Origin: Photobacterium angustum
GTDB taxonomy: Bacteria > Pseudomonadota > Gammaproteobacteria > Enterobacterales > Vibrionaceae
Length of the DNA: 64,000 nucleotides
NCBI RefSeq assembly: GCF_002954615.1
Contig: NZ_MSCJ01000001.1
Coordinates: forward strand, 1,736,001-1,800,000
Reading direction: 5' to 3'
Part shown: positions 55,928 through 64,000 of the stretch, piece after piece
How the letters are laid out: every line of letters begins with the position of its first letter
Position numbering within the stretch: the first letter of the stretch is position 1
Notes under the pieces: model-generated
Database searches by the model: none
What the model was told of the DNA's origin: nothing
Seen by the model: only the letters and a program-made list of their open reading frames with translations
Made by a program: the position numbers and the translations under genes

Positions 55928-58084
55928 ATGAAACTTAAGCTTGATTTAAGCAATTGCTATGGGATTAACAAATTATCTAAAGAATTAGACTTTAATAGTG
56001 GCATTAACTCACTCTACGCTCCAAATGGAACTTTAAAGACATCATTAGCAAAAACATTCAAAGATATTGAAACAAACAAGAATACAAAAGATCTCATCTT
56101 TCCTGATCGCATTACTATAAGAAATATCAAAATTGATGGAGCCGATATTTCTGCTGATCAAGTAATGGTGATTGACTCTTATAATGAAAGCTACAGCTCT
56201 CAACAACTATCAACTTTATTAGTTAACGAGGAGCTGAAACAACAATATGATACGGCTCTAAAGGAAGTTGATGGAAAACGCACAGCTCTAATAAATGGGA
56301 TTGCTAAAAAATCGGGCAAACGAGATGTACCGAGTCTATTTAAGGAAGCTTTTGGGATTCCTCAAAAAGAACTATTAGGATTACTTGTAACCCTTTCTGA
56401 GCAGGAAAAAGCTGACTATACCCAATATGGAGAATATAAGTACGATACTTTGTTTAATCCAAAAGTTCTTCAACTTATTACCTCGGAAGGATTCAGTAAA
56501 GATCTCGCAGACTATGTCGACACTTATGATAAATTAATTGAAAACTCTACCGTTTTATCAAAAACGTTTAATCATCAAAAGGCTGATGTCGTATCAAAAA
56601 GTCTAACAGAAAATGGTTTCTTCAATGCGTCGCACAGTGTCAATATTTCAGTCGACGGTTCTAAGCAAGAAGTTTCTTCAAAAAAAGAACTCAACGATTT
56701 ACTTCAATTCGAGCGGGACAAAGTATTACAAAATACTGATTTAAAAGAAAAGTTTATCCGTATTGATAGCAAATTGAAAAACAAAGAAACTCAAGTTTTT
56801 CGAGATTTTATTTCAGAACATCAAGAGCTACTGGGTGAATTTTCGGCTGTTGCTGAATTTAAGAAAAAAGTTCTAATCGGGTACTTACAATCTAATCAAG
56901 CTGCTTGGGATGAATTAGTTTCAACATATAAGTCTAATCAGGAGCTAGTAGCAACTATTGTTCATCAAGCACAGCAACAAAAAACAACTTGGGAAACCGT
57001 CGTCGACACTTTTAATAAACGCTTCAAGGTTCCATTTAAACTTAGTGTAGAAAATCAGGATGAGGTGATTCTAAACAACGCAGCCCCAGCTATAAAGTTC
57101 GAATTTGATGACGGACGAGGTGAGTCAGAAATCGTTAGCCAATCAAGTTTGGTAAACGCTTTGAGTCAAGGCGAAAAGCGTGCACTTTATATTCTTAACG
57201 TTCTTTTTGAAATTGAAGTGAAACAAAATAATATACAGCCACTCTTGGTTGTAATAGATGATATTGCTGATTCTTTTGACTACAAGAACAAGTATGCAAT
57301 TGTTGAGTATCTCCGTGATATTGCAAAAGTAACTCATTTCAGCTTGCTACTACTTACTCACAACTTCGATTTTCATCGAATTGTGAGTAGTCGACTCGGC
57401 GCGAAACGTCAGAATCGTCATATGGCAACAAAGTCATCAATTGAAATTGTTCTAAAGCCAGAAAAATACCAAAAAGACGTGTTTAATGCTTGGAAACAAA
57501 ACTTAGCGACAAACGAAGCGTACCTATTAGCTAGTATCCCATTTGCTCGAAATCTTGCAGAGTATTGTGGTCATGAAGATCACTACAAGCGTTTAACTTC
57601 TCTTCTGCACCTAAAAACAGATACCAAAGACATCAAAGTTAGCGATATGCAAACGATGTATCGTGAGATCTTTAAAGATCAATCCACGCTAGAGCTGCCA
57701 AACAGTGACTCGTTGGTTTTTGATAAGATAATAGAGCATAGTGATGCGCTTGTAGTTGATCCTCAAGAATCACCCGAGCTTGAATGTAAAGTTATTTTGG
57801 CTATGGCTATCAGATTGCAAGCTGAGCACTTTATGATTACCAGAATAGCTGATCCTGCATTTGTTGAGGGAATTACTTCAAACCAAACTCGCGCACTTTA
57901 CGACAAGTTCATTGAGCTACACCAAGCTGAGCAATCCACAATTAGCTTGCTTGATCAAGTTAACTTGATGACTCCAGAGAACATTCATTTGAACTCATTC
58001 ATGTATGAACCTATTTTGGATATGTCAGCACACAGTCTTTATCAATTGTATTCAGATATAAAGCAACTGATAAACAGTTTATAA
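55928..58084 (+). CDS. Lone SMC/ABC-type AAA ATPase, possible defence protein
   Basis: A 718-residue cytoplasmic ATPase of the SMC/Rad50-like ABC class. An unusual P-loop, YAPNGTLKTSLAKTF (residues 30-44), lacks two of the usual glycines but keeps Lys-Thr-Ser. A long helical insert runs from about 100 to 380 with no CxxC zinc hook. The ABC signature is LSQGEK (412-417), Walker B is VVIDDIAD (Asp444-Asp445), and the switch His is His478 in LLTHNFDF. Residues 520-718 form a separate helical domain with RNLAEYCGH (541-549) and LLHLK. The layout (ATPase plus C-terminal helical domain) recalls PrrC/RloC-type anticodon nucleases, but I cannot show a nuclease triad. GAGGA precedes the ATG. It is a single gene flanked by a hairpin and tRNA-Ser genes. 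Confidence 0.8.
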   Translation: MKLKLDLSNCYGINKLSKELDFNSGINSLYAPNGTLKTSLAKTFKDIETNKNTKDLIFPDRITIRNIKIDGADISADQVMVIDSYNESYSSQQLSTLLVNEELKQQYDTALKEVDGKRTALINGIAKKSGKRDVPSLFKEAFGIPQKELLGLLVTLSEQEKADYTQYGEYKYDTLFNPKVLQLITSEGFSKDLADYVDTYDKLIENSTVLSKTFNHQKADVVSKSLTENGFFNASHSVNISVDGSKQEVSSKKELNDLLQFERDKVLQNTDLKEKFIRIDSKLKNKETQVFRDFISEHQELLGEFSAVAEFKKKVLIGYLQSNQAAWDELVSTYKSNQELVATIVHQAQQQKTTWETVVDTFNKRFKVPFKLSVENQDEVILNNAAPAIKFEFDDGRGESEIVSQSSLVNALSQGEKRALYILNVLFEIEVKQNNIQPLLVVIDDIADSFDYKNKYAIVEYLRDIAKVTHFSLLLLTHNFDFHRIVSSRLGAKRQNRHMATKSSIEIVLKPEKYQKDVFNAWKQNLATNEAYLLASIPFARNLAEYCGHEDHYKRLTSLLHLKTDTKDIKVSDMQTMYREIFKDQSTLELPNSDSLVFDKIIEHSDALVVDPQESPELECKVILAMAIRLQAEHFMITRIADPAFVEGITSNQTRALYDKFIELHQAEQSTISLLDQVNLMTPENIHLNSFMYEPILDMSAHSLYQLYSDIKQLINSL

Positions 58085-58135
58085 ACGAACTTACTATCAG
58101 AACAATTTGATATCACCATCAAAGTATAATTGATG

Positions 58136-58165
58136 TTACAAGACACTACTGATGGTGTCTTGTAA
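58136..58165 (+). terminator. Hairpin after the ATPase gene
   Basis: A perfect 11-bp stem TTACAAGACAC (58136-58146) with GTGTCTTGTAA (58155-58165). The following sequence is A-rich, not T-rich. Confidence 0.5.
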
Positions 58166-58178
58166 TAAAGCCAAACGC

Positions 58179-58211
58179 AAAAAAGCCGCTAACTTTCGCT
58201 AGCGGCTTTTT
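58179..58211. terminator. Bidirectional terminator between the ATPase and tRNA-Ser genes
   Basis: AAAAAGCCGCTA pairs with TAGCGGCTTTTT (58200-58211). It has T-runs on both strands, ending the tRNA transcript (minus) and any read-through from the ATPase gene. Confidence 0.85.
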
Positions 58212-58218
58212 CTAAATA

Positions 58219-58309
58219 TGGCGGAGAGATAGGGATTTGAACCCTAGATACGCTATAAACGTATGCCGGTTTTCAAGACCGGTGCTTTCAACCACTCAGC
58301 CATCTCTCC
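58219..58309 (-). tRNA. tRNA-Ser (anticodon TGA)
   Basis: The minus strand gives a class II tRNA of 91 bases including encoded CCA. The acceptor stem is GGAGAGA with TCTCTCC, discriminator G. The anticodon loop CTTGAAA has TGA (complement at 58273-58275), and there is a long variable arm and a T arm with GGTTCAAATC. Reads UCA and other UCN codons. Confidence 0.97.
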
Positions 58310-58318
58310 TAAATTGTA

Positions 58319-58339
58319 ATCTCTTATTAAATAAGAGAT
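58319..58339. repeat. Palindrome in the tRNA spacer
   Basis: ATCTCTTATT and AATAAGAGAT are perfect inverted arms with one base between, filling most of the 29-base spacer between the two tRNA-Ser genes. It probably folds in the precursor and may mark a processing site. Confidence 0.4.
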
Positions 58340-58426
58340 GGCGGTGAGGGAGGGATTCGAACCCTCGATACGTTGCCGTATACACACTTTCCAGGCGTGC
58401 TCCTTCAGCCACTCGGACACCTCACC
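58339..58426 (-). tRNA. tRNA-Ser (anticodon GGA)
   Basis: Class II tRNA of 88 bases including encoded CCA. The acceptor stem is GGTGAGG with CCTCACC, and the anticodon loop CTGGAAA has GGA (complement at 58390-58392). It has a long variable arm and a T loop GGTTCGAATC. It lies upstream of tRNA-Ser(TGA) in the same minus-strand transcript. Confidence 0.97.
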
Positions 58427-58649
58427 ACATTGTTGCTGAACCGCTATGCGTTTCAACGGCGGCTAATGTAATCACTTATGCGATATCGGTCAAGGTATTT
58501 TCCTATTCTCTTATTCATTCGCCGACTTATAGATCAATTAGGTCTATTCTCATACCAATCTATTGTTTTTCATCAATTTCAATTACTGTAACATAACGCT
58601 GATATACCTTGCTGTTTATGCATCCGTAGTACTCAATTACAGGTTTTTT

Positions 58650-61600
58650 ATGCGATTTTTCTCATTTTTTTATCTCTTCTTATTCTTTCTCATTTCCACC
58701 CCACTATCTGCTGAAGAGAACGCATCACACGAACATATTATTGCCAACAAGATCAGTCAGCTTGAAGCTCAACAAAAAACACCTGAAATAATCAAACAGC
58801 TTTCTGCCTATCAAACAGCGGAAAACCAGCTTGAGAAAACTAAAAACTTTAATCAAGCAACACGTAGTTATGAAAAATTAATGAACTCCTATCCAGAAGA
58901 TAAGGCAAGAGTTCAAGATCAAATAGCGAATTTTAGCGCAACAGAATTTCCAGCATCTAACGACTGGGATCACGACCAGCTTACATTAGAAATTGCAGAG
59001 CAAGATACCAAGCTGATCCAACTAGAGATAGCACGCCAGTCATACCGCAATATTTTAATTGAAATTGAGCATGGTATTGACGATTTTTCATACCAAACCA
59101 ATAAGTTAAGAACACAAAAACAAAGTATCACTAAAGAGCTAGCTCAAGCGCAACGAGGCAATAACACAGAAGCTATCATGCTGCTTCAAATCGCCGAGCA
59201 ATATACGACTAGCCATTTATTTATGCTGGAAGCTGAACAGCTAAGTGCAGGTAATCGTCGTGCGTTAGCAAAATTAAACCTGCAATATGAAAACTTACAA
59301 ATTGAAGCACATCAGGCATATCGTAATAACTTACAAAATACACTTAATCGTGTTTTACGCTCTAATGTTTCAGAAAATGATGAGCAAAACCAAGAGCTAC
59401 AAGCCGATATTCAAAACCAGCCAGAAGTGATTAAACAGCAGTTAACGTTAAATAAGCATTTATCTTCTGAGTTAGCTGCGCTGACATCAAATATTGAGCA
59501 AACACAGCAATCTATTAGTACAACCAATGAGCAGATCGCTGAAACCACACAAACAGCAGATGCATTAAGAGTAATGGCTGATTGGCTTAAAATAAGCCCA
59601 ATTATTAGTGAGAATCTTCGTAACCGATTACAAAGTTTACCGTCAAATCCACCGATTGATAAACTTAATCGTGATGTCGCCCGTAATCAAATTCGCCTCT
59701 ATGATTATCAACAACAGTCTGATCTACTGAAAAATAACAAAGAAAAAATCAGTACAAGTAACCTATCACAGCAACAAATTGATCGTTTACATGCGCTGAT
59801 ACAAGATAATCTCAAACTATACAGCGATATTAATAAAGCGTCTGAAACGTTAATTTACCAACAAGCCAAGCTTAAAGTTATTTTCGATCGCTTAAATAGC
59901 ATGCTGATCAAGATTAAAAATGAATCAGCAAAATTACTTTTTTGGGCACCCAATACTAACCCACTCAGCTTTGATGTCATCAAACAAATGGGTGAAAAGA
60001 TCAAATGGTTCTTTTCTCCAACACAATGGATAGGTCTTGTTAAAGTACCGCATTTTATTAGCCCTTACTCATTGTTTGCTAGTGTTTTTGTCATTGCTTC
60101 ACTGCTTGCATTTCTATATTTTGCCAAAAAACATTGGGTACTTTATTTAGAAAAAACCAGCAAACGAATTAATCGTGTCACTGAAGATAAATTCCGCTAT
60201 AGCTACACCAATGTTGCTATTGCCTTCCTCCTTGCATGGCCAATCCCACTCATCATATTTATTGTTGGTTATACTTTAAGCCTTGCTTGGCAGTTACCCT
60301 TTGTTTTCCATTTAGGCCAAGCCCTATCGCTACCTTATGCACTGGTTGTCTTCTTTTTCATTAGAGAGTTATGCCGCAAAGATGGACTTTTCATCAGTCA
60401 CTTTGGTTGGTCAGAAGAAATCACCAATAAAGCATTAGATAATTATCGACGTTTAATGATGGTGTTTATTCCTGCACTTATTTTGCAGCAATTCACTATG
60501 CTAACTAGCGAACTCGATACAACAGCGACCCTTGGGCGATTAGCTTTTATTATTTCTAATATCGCTATCAGTTTTTTCCATTGGCGATTGTGGAAGCTCA
60601 AGATGCCTATGACCTATGGTGAACTGCCTGAAGGAAAAGCCCATATTGGTCACCATATCTTTTGGTGGGTACTTATCATTACCCCACAGGTGCTCAACTA
60701 TGCCGCACTCAATGGATACTTAGCTACATCACAAACCATCATGCTTCGTATTCAGCAAGGTGCCGTGATTGGTGTTGTAGTCTTACTGGTGTACTTCTTA
60801 ATAAAAAGATTGATGTTAATACAAAAACGTCGATTAGCATTTGAACGCGCAAAAGCAAAACGCCAAGAAATCATTGCTCAGCGTCAGGCAGAAATGTTGG
60901 AAGATAAAGACGAACACCACATAAGTAATGATCTCAGCATTGATATTGAAGAGCCGAAAGTAGACTTAGATAAAATCAGTGCTCAATCATTACGTTTATT
61001 ACGCTCGCTATTATCACTGATTTATCTGTTTATTTTAAGTTGGTTGTTTTCCGATTTTTATCAAGCAACGTCACTATTAGAAGGTGTTACGTTATGGGAT
61101 GTAACCAATACCATCAACGGTATTGAAGAGCTACATACCATTACATTACAAAGTGTTTTACTGGCGGTATTTGCTTTTGGTTTAACGGTTATTTTGGCGC
61201 GCGATTTACCCGGTGCTATGGAACTGCTTATTCTGCAGCATCTTGATTTAAGCCCAGGTACGGGTTATGCGATAACTTCTGTTACTCGCTATCTAGCCAT
61301 TTTTATCGGGATTATTGTTGGCTCTGCATTAATTGGTTTTGACTGGAGCAAAATGCAGTGGCTAGTCGCAGCCCTTGGTGTCGGTATTGGTTTTGGTATG
61401 CAGGAAATATTTGCCAACTTTATTTCTGGCTTAATTATCTTGTTTGAAAAACCAATTCGTATTGGTGATACAGTAACAATCCGTGAGCTCACAGGTGTAG
61501 TCGCGAAAATAAAAACCCGCGCAACTACAATTGTAGACTGGGATAGAAAAGAAGTAATCGTGCCTAATAAAGCCTTTGTTACTGAGCAATTTATTAACTG

Positions 61601-61940
61601 GTCATTATCCGATGCGATAACCCGAGTAAATCTTTCAATCAATGTGAAATTTAAAGCCGATCCTGAGCTAGTAACACAATTATTATTTGAGGCGGCAGAG
61701 GAATGTGAACTGGTACTCGATAATCCAGCACCTGAAGTATTCTTCTTAGGTTTAACCGCTAATTGCCAACAATTTGAATTGCGTGCTTATGCCGCAGAAA
61801 CGGGGCATCGCTTAAGCTTAACCCATGATCTCCACTGCCGAATTAAGAACAAATTCATTAAAAATCATATTGATATAGCATCGCCGCAGTTAGAAGTAAC
61901 AATGAAAGGCCAGCAATATCATCCCGCCAGTGGCAAATAA
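58650..61940 (+). CDS. mscK: Mechanosensitive channel MscK
   Basis: Large MscS-superfamily channel, K+-regulated in E. coli, opening under membrane tension. 1096 residues. There is a signal peptide (about 1-24, ending PLSA), then a long periplasmic coiled-coil-rich region (about 25-460, many Gln/Glu/Asn), then about 11 membrane segments and the MscS pore with GVGIGFGMQEIFANFISGLI. The cytoplasmic part has IVDWDRKEVIVPNKAFVTEQ and LVLDNPAPEVFFLGL, which match MscK more closely than MscM/YjeP. I choose the ATG at 58650 since it opens a proper signal peptide with AGG upstream; an ATG at 58563 would add 29 poorly fitting residues. Confidence 0.93.
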   Translation: MRFFSFFYLFLFFLISTPLSAEENASHEHIIANKISQLEAQQKTPEIIKQLSAYQTAENQLEKTKNFNQATRSYEKLMNSYPEDKARVQDQIANFSATEFPASNDWDHDQLTLEIAEQDTKLIQLEIARQSYRNILIEIEHGIDDFSYQTNKLRTQKQSITKELAQAQRGNNTEAIMLLQIAEQYTTSHLFMLEAEQLSAGNRRALAKLNLQYENLQIEAHQAYRNNLQNTLNRVLRSNVSENDEQNQELQADIQNQPEVIKQQLTLNKHLSSELAALTSNIEQTQQSISTTNEQIAETTQTADALRVMADWLKISPIISENLRNRLQSLPSNPPIDKLNRDVARNQIRLYDYQQQSDLLKNNKEKISTSNLSQQQIDRLHALIQDNLKLYSDINKASETLIYQQAKLKVIFDRLNSMLIKIKNESAKLLFWAPNTNPLSFDVIKQMGEKIKWFFSPTQWIGLVKVPHFISPYSLFASVFVIASLLAFLYFAKKHWVLYLEKTSKRINRVTEDKFRYSYTNVAIAFLLAWPIPLIIFIVGYTLSLAWQLPFVFHLGQALSLPYALVVFFFIRELCRKDGLFISHFGWSEEITNKALDNYRRLMMVFIPALILQQFTMLTSELDTTATLGRLAFIISNIAISFFHWRLWKLKMPMTYGELPEGKAHIGHHIFWWVLIITPQVLNYAALNGYLATSQTIMLRIQQGAVIGVVVLLVYFLIKRLMLIQKRRLAFERAKAKRQEIIAQRQAEMLEDKDEHHISNDLSIDIEEPKVDLDKISAQSLRLLRSLLSLIYLFILSWLFSDFYQATSLLEGVTLWDVTNTINGIEELHTITLQSVLLAVFAFGLTVILARDLPGAMELLILQHLDLSPGTGYAITSVTRYLAIFIGIIVGSALIGFDWSKMQWLVAALGVGIGFGMQEIFANFISGLIILFEKPIRIGDTVTIRELTGVVAKIKTRATTIVDWDRKEVIVPNKAFVTEQFINWSLSDAITRVNLSINVKFKADPELVTQLLFEAAEECELVLDNPAPEVFFLGLTANCQQFELRAYAAETGHRLSLTHDLHCRIKNKFIKNHIDIASPQLEVTMKGQQYHPASGK

Positions 61941-61957
61941 CATTTAATCATATCTTC

Positions 61958-61988
61958 ACGTACTGCTATTAAACCGATAGCAGTACGT
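61958..61988 (+). terminator. Hairpin after mscK
   Basis: A perfect 12-bp stem ACGTACTGCTAT (61958-61969) with ATAGCAGTACGT (61977-61988), seven-base loop. Weak T-run. Confidence 0.65.
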
Positions 61989-62259
61989 CTATTAAGAACC
62001 TCTCTCGTTTCACTTCCCTTTTAGAACCCTCTTAATATATCTGTTAAAACAGAACAACATAATAACAATCACATTACCTTTTAGCGAAAAATCATGAACT
62101 AAGATCACAAAAAGTAGTTACTGATAAAACTATTATGTTAATTTAATGTTTTTAAGATATTTTTAACTCTAATATAGATATTTGTATCAATAGTTTTTTG
62201 ATACAAATACTTATCAAAATATTGATTTTACAATAAGAATAAAAAGACAGGGGCCAAGG
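61989..62259 (+). promoter_or_regulatory. Upstream region of the adhesin gene
   Basis: About 270 AT-rich bases. A repeat of ATTTGTATCAATA and TTTGATACAAATA around 62180-62210 forms an imperfect palindrome (TTTGTATCAA ... TTGATACAAA), a possible operator for the adhesin gene. The gene's ribosome site, AGGGG, lies about 8 bases before its ATG. Confidence 0.45.
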
Positions 62260-64000
62260 ATGAAGCCAATGATGTATGTTGTTATTGAAGGCATTATCTG
62301 GAAAATTACAGATTCAGGTGAATGGGTTCAAATTCCACCTTCAGAAATTATTGATCAGTCGATTCCTTTCATTAAAGAAAGAGCCTACATCAATGACATT
62401 CTAAAAACACAAACCAACCAAGATGACGCCCCTGTTATCGAGAGCTCTTCGCATCGTACCCAGTTTTTTCTTGATGCCAACGTTGACCAAGAGCCGCTAT
62501 CAAGCAACAGCGCTTCTTTTATTTCTCAGATAAAAGCCACATTAGCTGAAACCTTACCCAAAGCGGGATTTAGTACACGTTCAATAGCATCTGTTCAAAA
62601 AACAGAAAATGAATCTATTGCAGATGCTATCCCATCTCTTAAAGCTTCTGCGACGTTATCAGCCTCCATTATTGATGGTAACGATGGTTATAAAAGCCGA
62701 TTTGAAACACCATCAGCAACGCTATTAGGTAACGCTATTGATATTGAAGATGGCAGAATTGTCATAGTTAATGTGACTGATATTAACGGCAAAGTATTCA
62801 CTGCCAGTGCGATAGTACAAAATCAAAAATGGATAGTTAATAATCAAGACTTGAGCTCTCTTGCTGAAGGTGAGCTTTCTATTTATGCCTCTGTTACTGA
62901 CTTCTACGGCAATGTTGTCGATGCTAAAGACACAACAATCAAAGATACCTTTGCTGAAATAAACGCAAAGATTGACGGCAAAGGTGATAATTACTTAAAC
63001 CTATCTGAAATTACAAATAGTGATTTATTAGGTGAGATAAATTTTGTTGAAAGTGATCAACCAATATCAATCACAATCACCGACAGCCAAGGTAAAACGC
63101 TACGTTTTGAAACCGTCAATGATGCTGCTGCTTGGCAAATAAATAATGCTGATCTTTCTTCTCTTGCTGAAGGTGAACTCACTGTTCTGGCAGAAACTGT
63201 CGATATAGCGGGTAATCCAGCTTCCGCCACCAGCACTATTATTAAAGATACCTTAGCCACTATTACGGCTGATTTTGACGGCAACGGTGATCGCTTCCTC
63301 AATCAAGCCGAAGTCTCAACGACTGGGCTGTTTGGCAGTATCGCGAATATTGAAGATGGACAAACCGTTACTATTACTGTCACTGACAGCAAAGGCTTCG
63401 AGAAAACCTTTGAAAGTACTGTTAGCGTTGGGAAATGGACAGTTAGTAATGCTGACTTCACCGATTTAGCAGACGGTGAACTAACCGTTCTCGCTGAAAC
63501 TACCGATATTGCTGGCAACCCAGCCTCTGCTACCAACACTATTATCAAAGATACTGCGGCAAATATTACGACCAGCGTTGATGGTAAAGGCGATGAGTAC
63601 ATCAACGCCGTTGAAACACCCATAACCGATTTATTTGGCGCTGTTGAAAATATAGAAGACGGACAAACAGTGACTATTGCTATCGCAGATAGCAGCGGTG
63701 CCGAGAAAATTTACACCGCCACTGTTAATAATGGTAAATGGACAATAAATGACGCAGATCTAACATCGCTCGCTGAAGGTCAACTCACCGTTACGACTAC
63801 AGCCACCGATATTGCAGGTAATACAACATCGGCCACTAACACCATTATCAAAGATACCCTTGCTGAAATTACAGCGAACTTTGAAGCTAATGGCGATAGC
63901 TTTTTAAATAAAGCCGAAATCGACACTAAAACCACCCTGTTTGGTGACATTGATTTTGTTGAAGACAATCAACCAGTCACAGTAAAAGTAACAGATAGCA
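62260..64000 (+). CDS. Large repetitive Ig-like surface adhesin (partial, 3' end outside window)
   Basis: An open frame of 580 codons runs from the ATG to the window edge. The N-terminus (MKPMMYVVIEGIIWKITDSG) is of the type found in LapA/BapA-like retained adhesins. After a low-complexity linker come tandem repeats of 101 residues. Each begins (I)KDT and holds an EF-hand-like loop (DGKGDNYLN, DGNGDRFLN, DGKGDEYIN, EANGDSFLN), an IEDGQTVTI strand, GKWTVSNADFTDLADGELTV, and DIAGNPASATNTI. The repeats start at 62938, 63241, 63544 and 63847, exactly 303 bases apart. Such proteins are calcium-stiffened, exported by type I secretion and mediate biofilm attachment. The C-terminal export signal and transporter genes lie beyond the window. 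Confidence 0.9.
   Translation, partial: MKPMMYVVIEGIIWKITDSGEWVQIPPSEIIDQSIPFIKERAYINDILKTQTNQDDAPVIESSSHRTQFFLDANVDQEPLSSNSASFISQIKATLAETLPKAGFSTRSIASVQKTENESIADAIPSLKASATLSASIIDGNDGYKSRFETPSATLLGNAIDIEDGRIVIVNVTDINGKVFTASAIVQNQKWIVNNQDLSSLAEGELSIYASVTDFYGNVVDAKDTTIKDTFAEINAKIDGKGDNYLNLSEITNSDLLGEINFVESDQPISITITDSQGKTLRFETVNDAAAWQINNADLSSLAEGELTVLAETVDIAGNPASATSTIIKDTLATITADFDGNGDRFLNQAEVSTTGLFGSIANIEDGQTVTITVTDSKGFEKTFESTVSVGKWTVSNADFTDLADGELTVLAETTDIAGNPASATNTIIKDTAANITTSVDGKGDEYINAVETPITDLFGAVENIEDGQTVTIAIADSSGAEKIYTATVNNGKWTINDADLTSLAEGQLTVTTTATDIAGNTTSATNTIIKDTLAEITANFEANGDSFLNKAEIDTKTTLFGDIDFVEDNQPVTVKVTDS
62938..64000 (+). repeat. Tandem 303-bp repeats inside the adhesin gene
   Basis: Phase-preserving repeats with (A)TC/TT-AAA-GAT anchors at 62938, 63241, 63544 and 63847. 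They share the amino acid pattern but differ at many synonymous sites, so they are diverged rather than recent copies. A less regular, related unit precedes them from about 62640. Confidence 0.85.

Noticed and set aside
58253..58456. 67-codon ORF across the tRNA-Ser genes
   Set aside because: It is an antisense-free reading of the tRNA genes themselves; the tRNA structures fully explain the sequence.

Overview
The window is about 64 kb of a gammaproteobacterial chromosome of moderate to low G+C. The gene content and order (gyrA, ubiG, nrdAB-yfaE; cysB, miaE, topA, yciN, sohB, yciK; rluB, yciO, rnm, trp operon; yciB, yciA, yciI) are typical of Vibrionaceae. I infer Photobacterium or a close relative, but nothing here fixes the species. 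Most of the window is ordinary core genome. There is no prophage, no insertion sequence, no CRISPR array and no integrase.

Layout. 1-8.2 kb: the gyrA 5' part (minus strand, cut by the window edge), a 47-residue membrane micro-protein gene with its own terminator, ubiG, then the class Ia ribonucleotide reductase operon nrdA-nrdB-yfaE with a perfect DnaA box upstream. 8.2-14.5 kb (minus): an acid-resistance pair (PotE-like antiporter and AdiA-type decarboxylase), a YbaY-META two-domain lipoprotein and a CinA/YfaY protein. 14.6-16.2 kb: tyrP with a textbook TyrR operator/promoter and a possible translational switch in its leader. 16.4-22.7 kb: a GGDEF-EAL protein, a methyltransferase, cysB, a membrane-anchored coiled-coil protein and miaE. 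22.8-31.8 kb: topA, yciN, sohB, yciK, a DMT exporter, rluB, yciO and rnm. 32.6-40.7 kb: the complete trp operon, with TrpR operator, WWW leader peptide, attenuator, a type I-beta DAHP synthase gene placed before trpE, then trpE, trpG, trpD, trpCF, trpB, trpA and a terminator. 40.8-52.5 kb: small membrane protein, dicarboxylate symporter, yciB, yciA, yciI, AspS-like pilotin, short SbmA-like protein, methyltransferase, pseudouridine synthase, cls, Fe-alcohol dehydrogenase and M48 protease. 52.5-55.6 kb: divergent LysR/LysE pair and an NRAMP-like transporter lacking the metal-binding motif.

55.9-58.4 kb is the clearest accessory islet: a lone 718-residue SMC/ABC-type ATPase of unknown function lies against the 3' end of two tRNA-Ser genes (TGA and GGA). 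58.6-61.9 kb holds mscK. From 62.26 kb to the edge runs the start of a large repetitive surface adhesin with exact 303-bp repeats.

Two themes link the genes. Aromatic amino acid supply is controlled at several levels: entry of carbon into the shikimate pathway (DAHP synthase) is encoded inside the trp operon under TrpR and attenuation, and tyrosine uptake is under TyrR. DNA and nucleotide functions (gyrA, topA, nrdAB) form a second cluster.

All functions are assigned by reading the sequence and from remembered family features. No database search was run.
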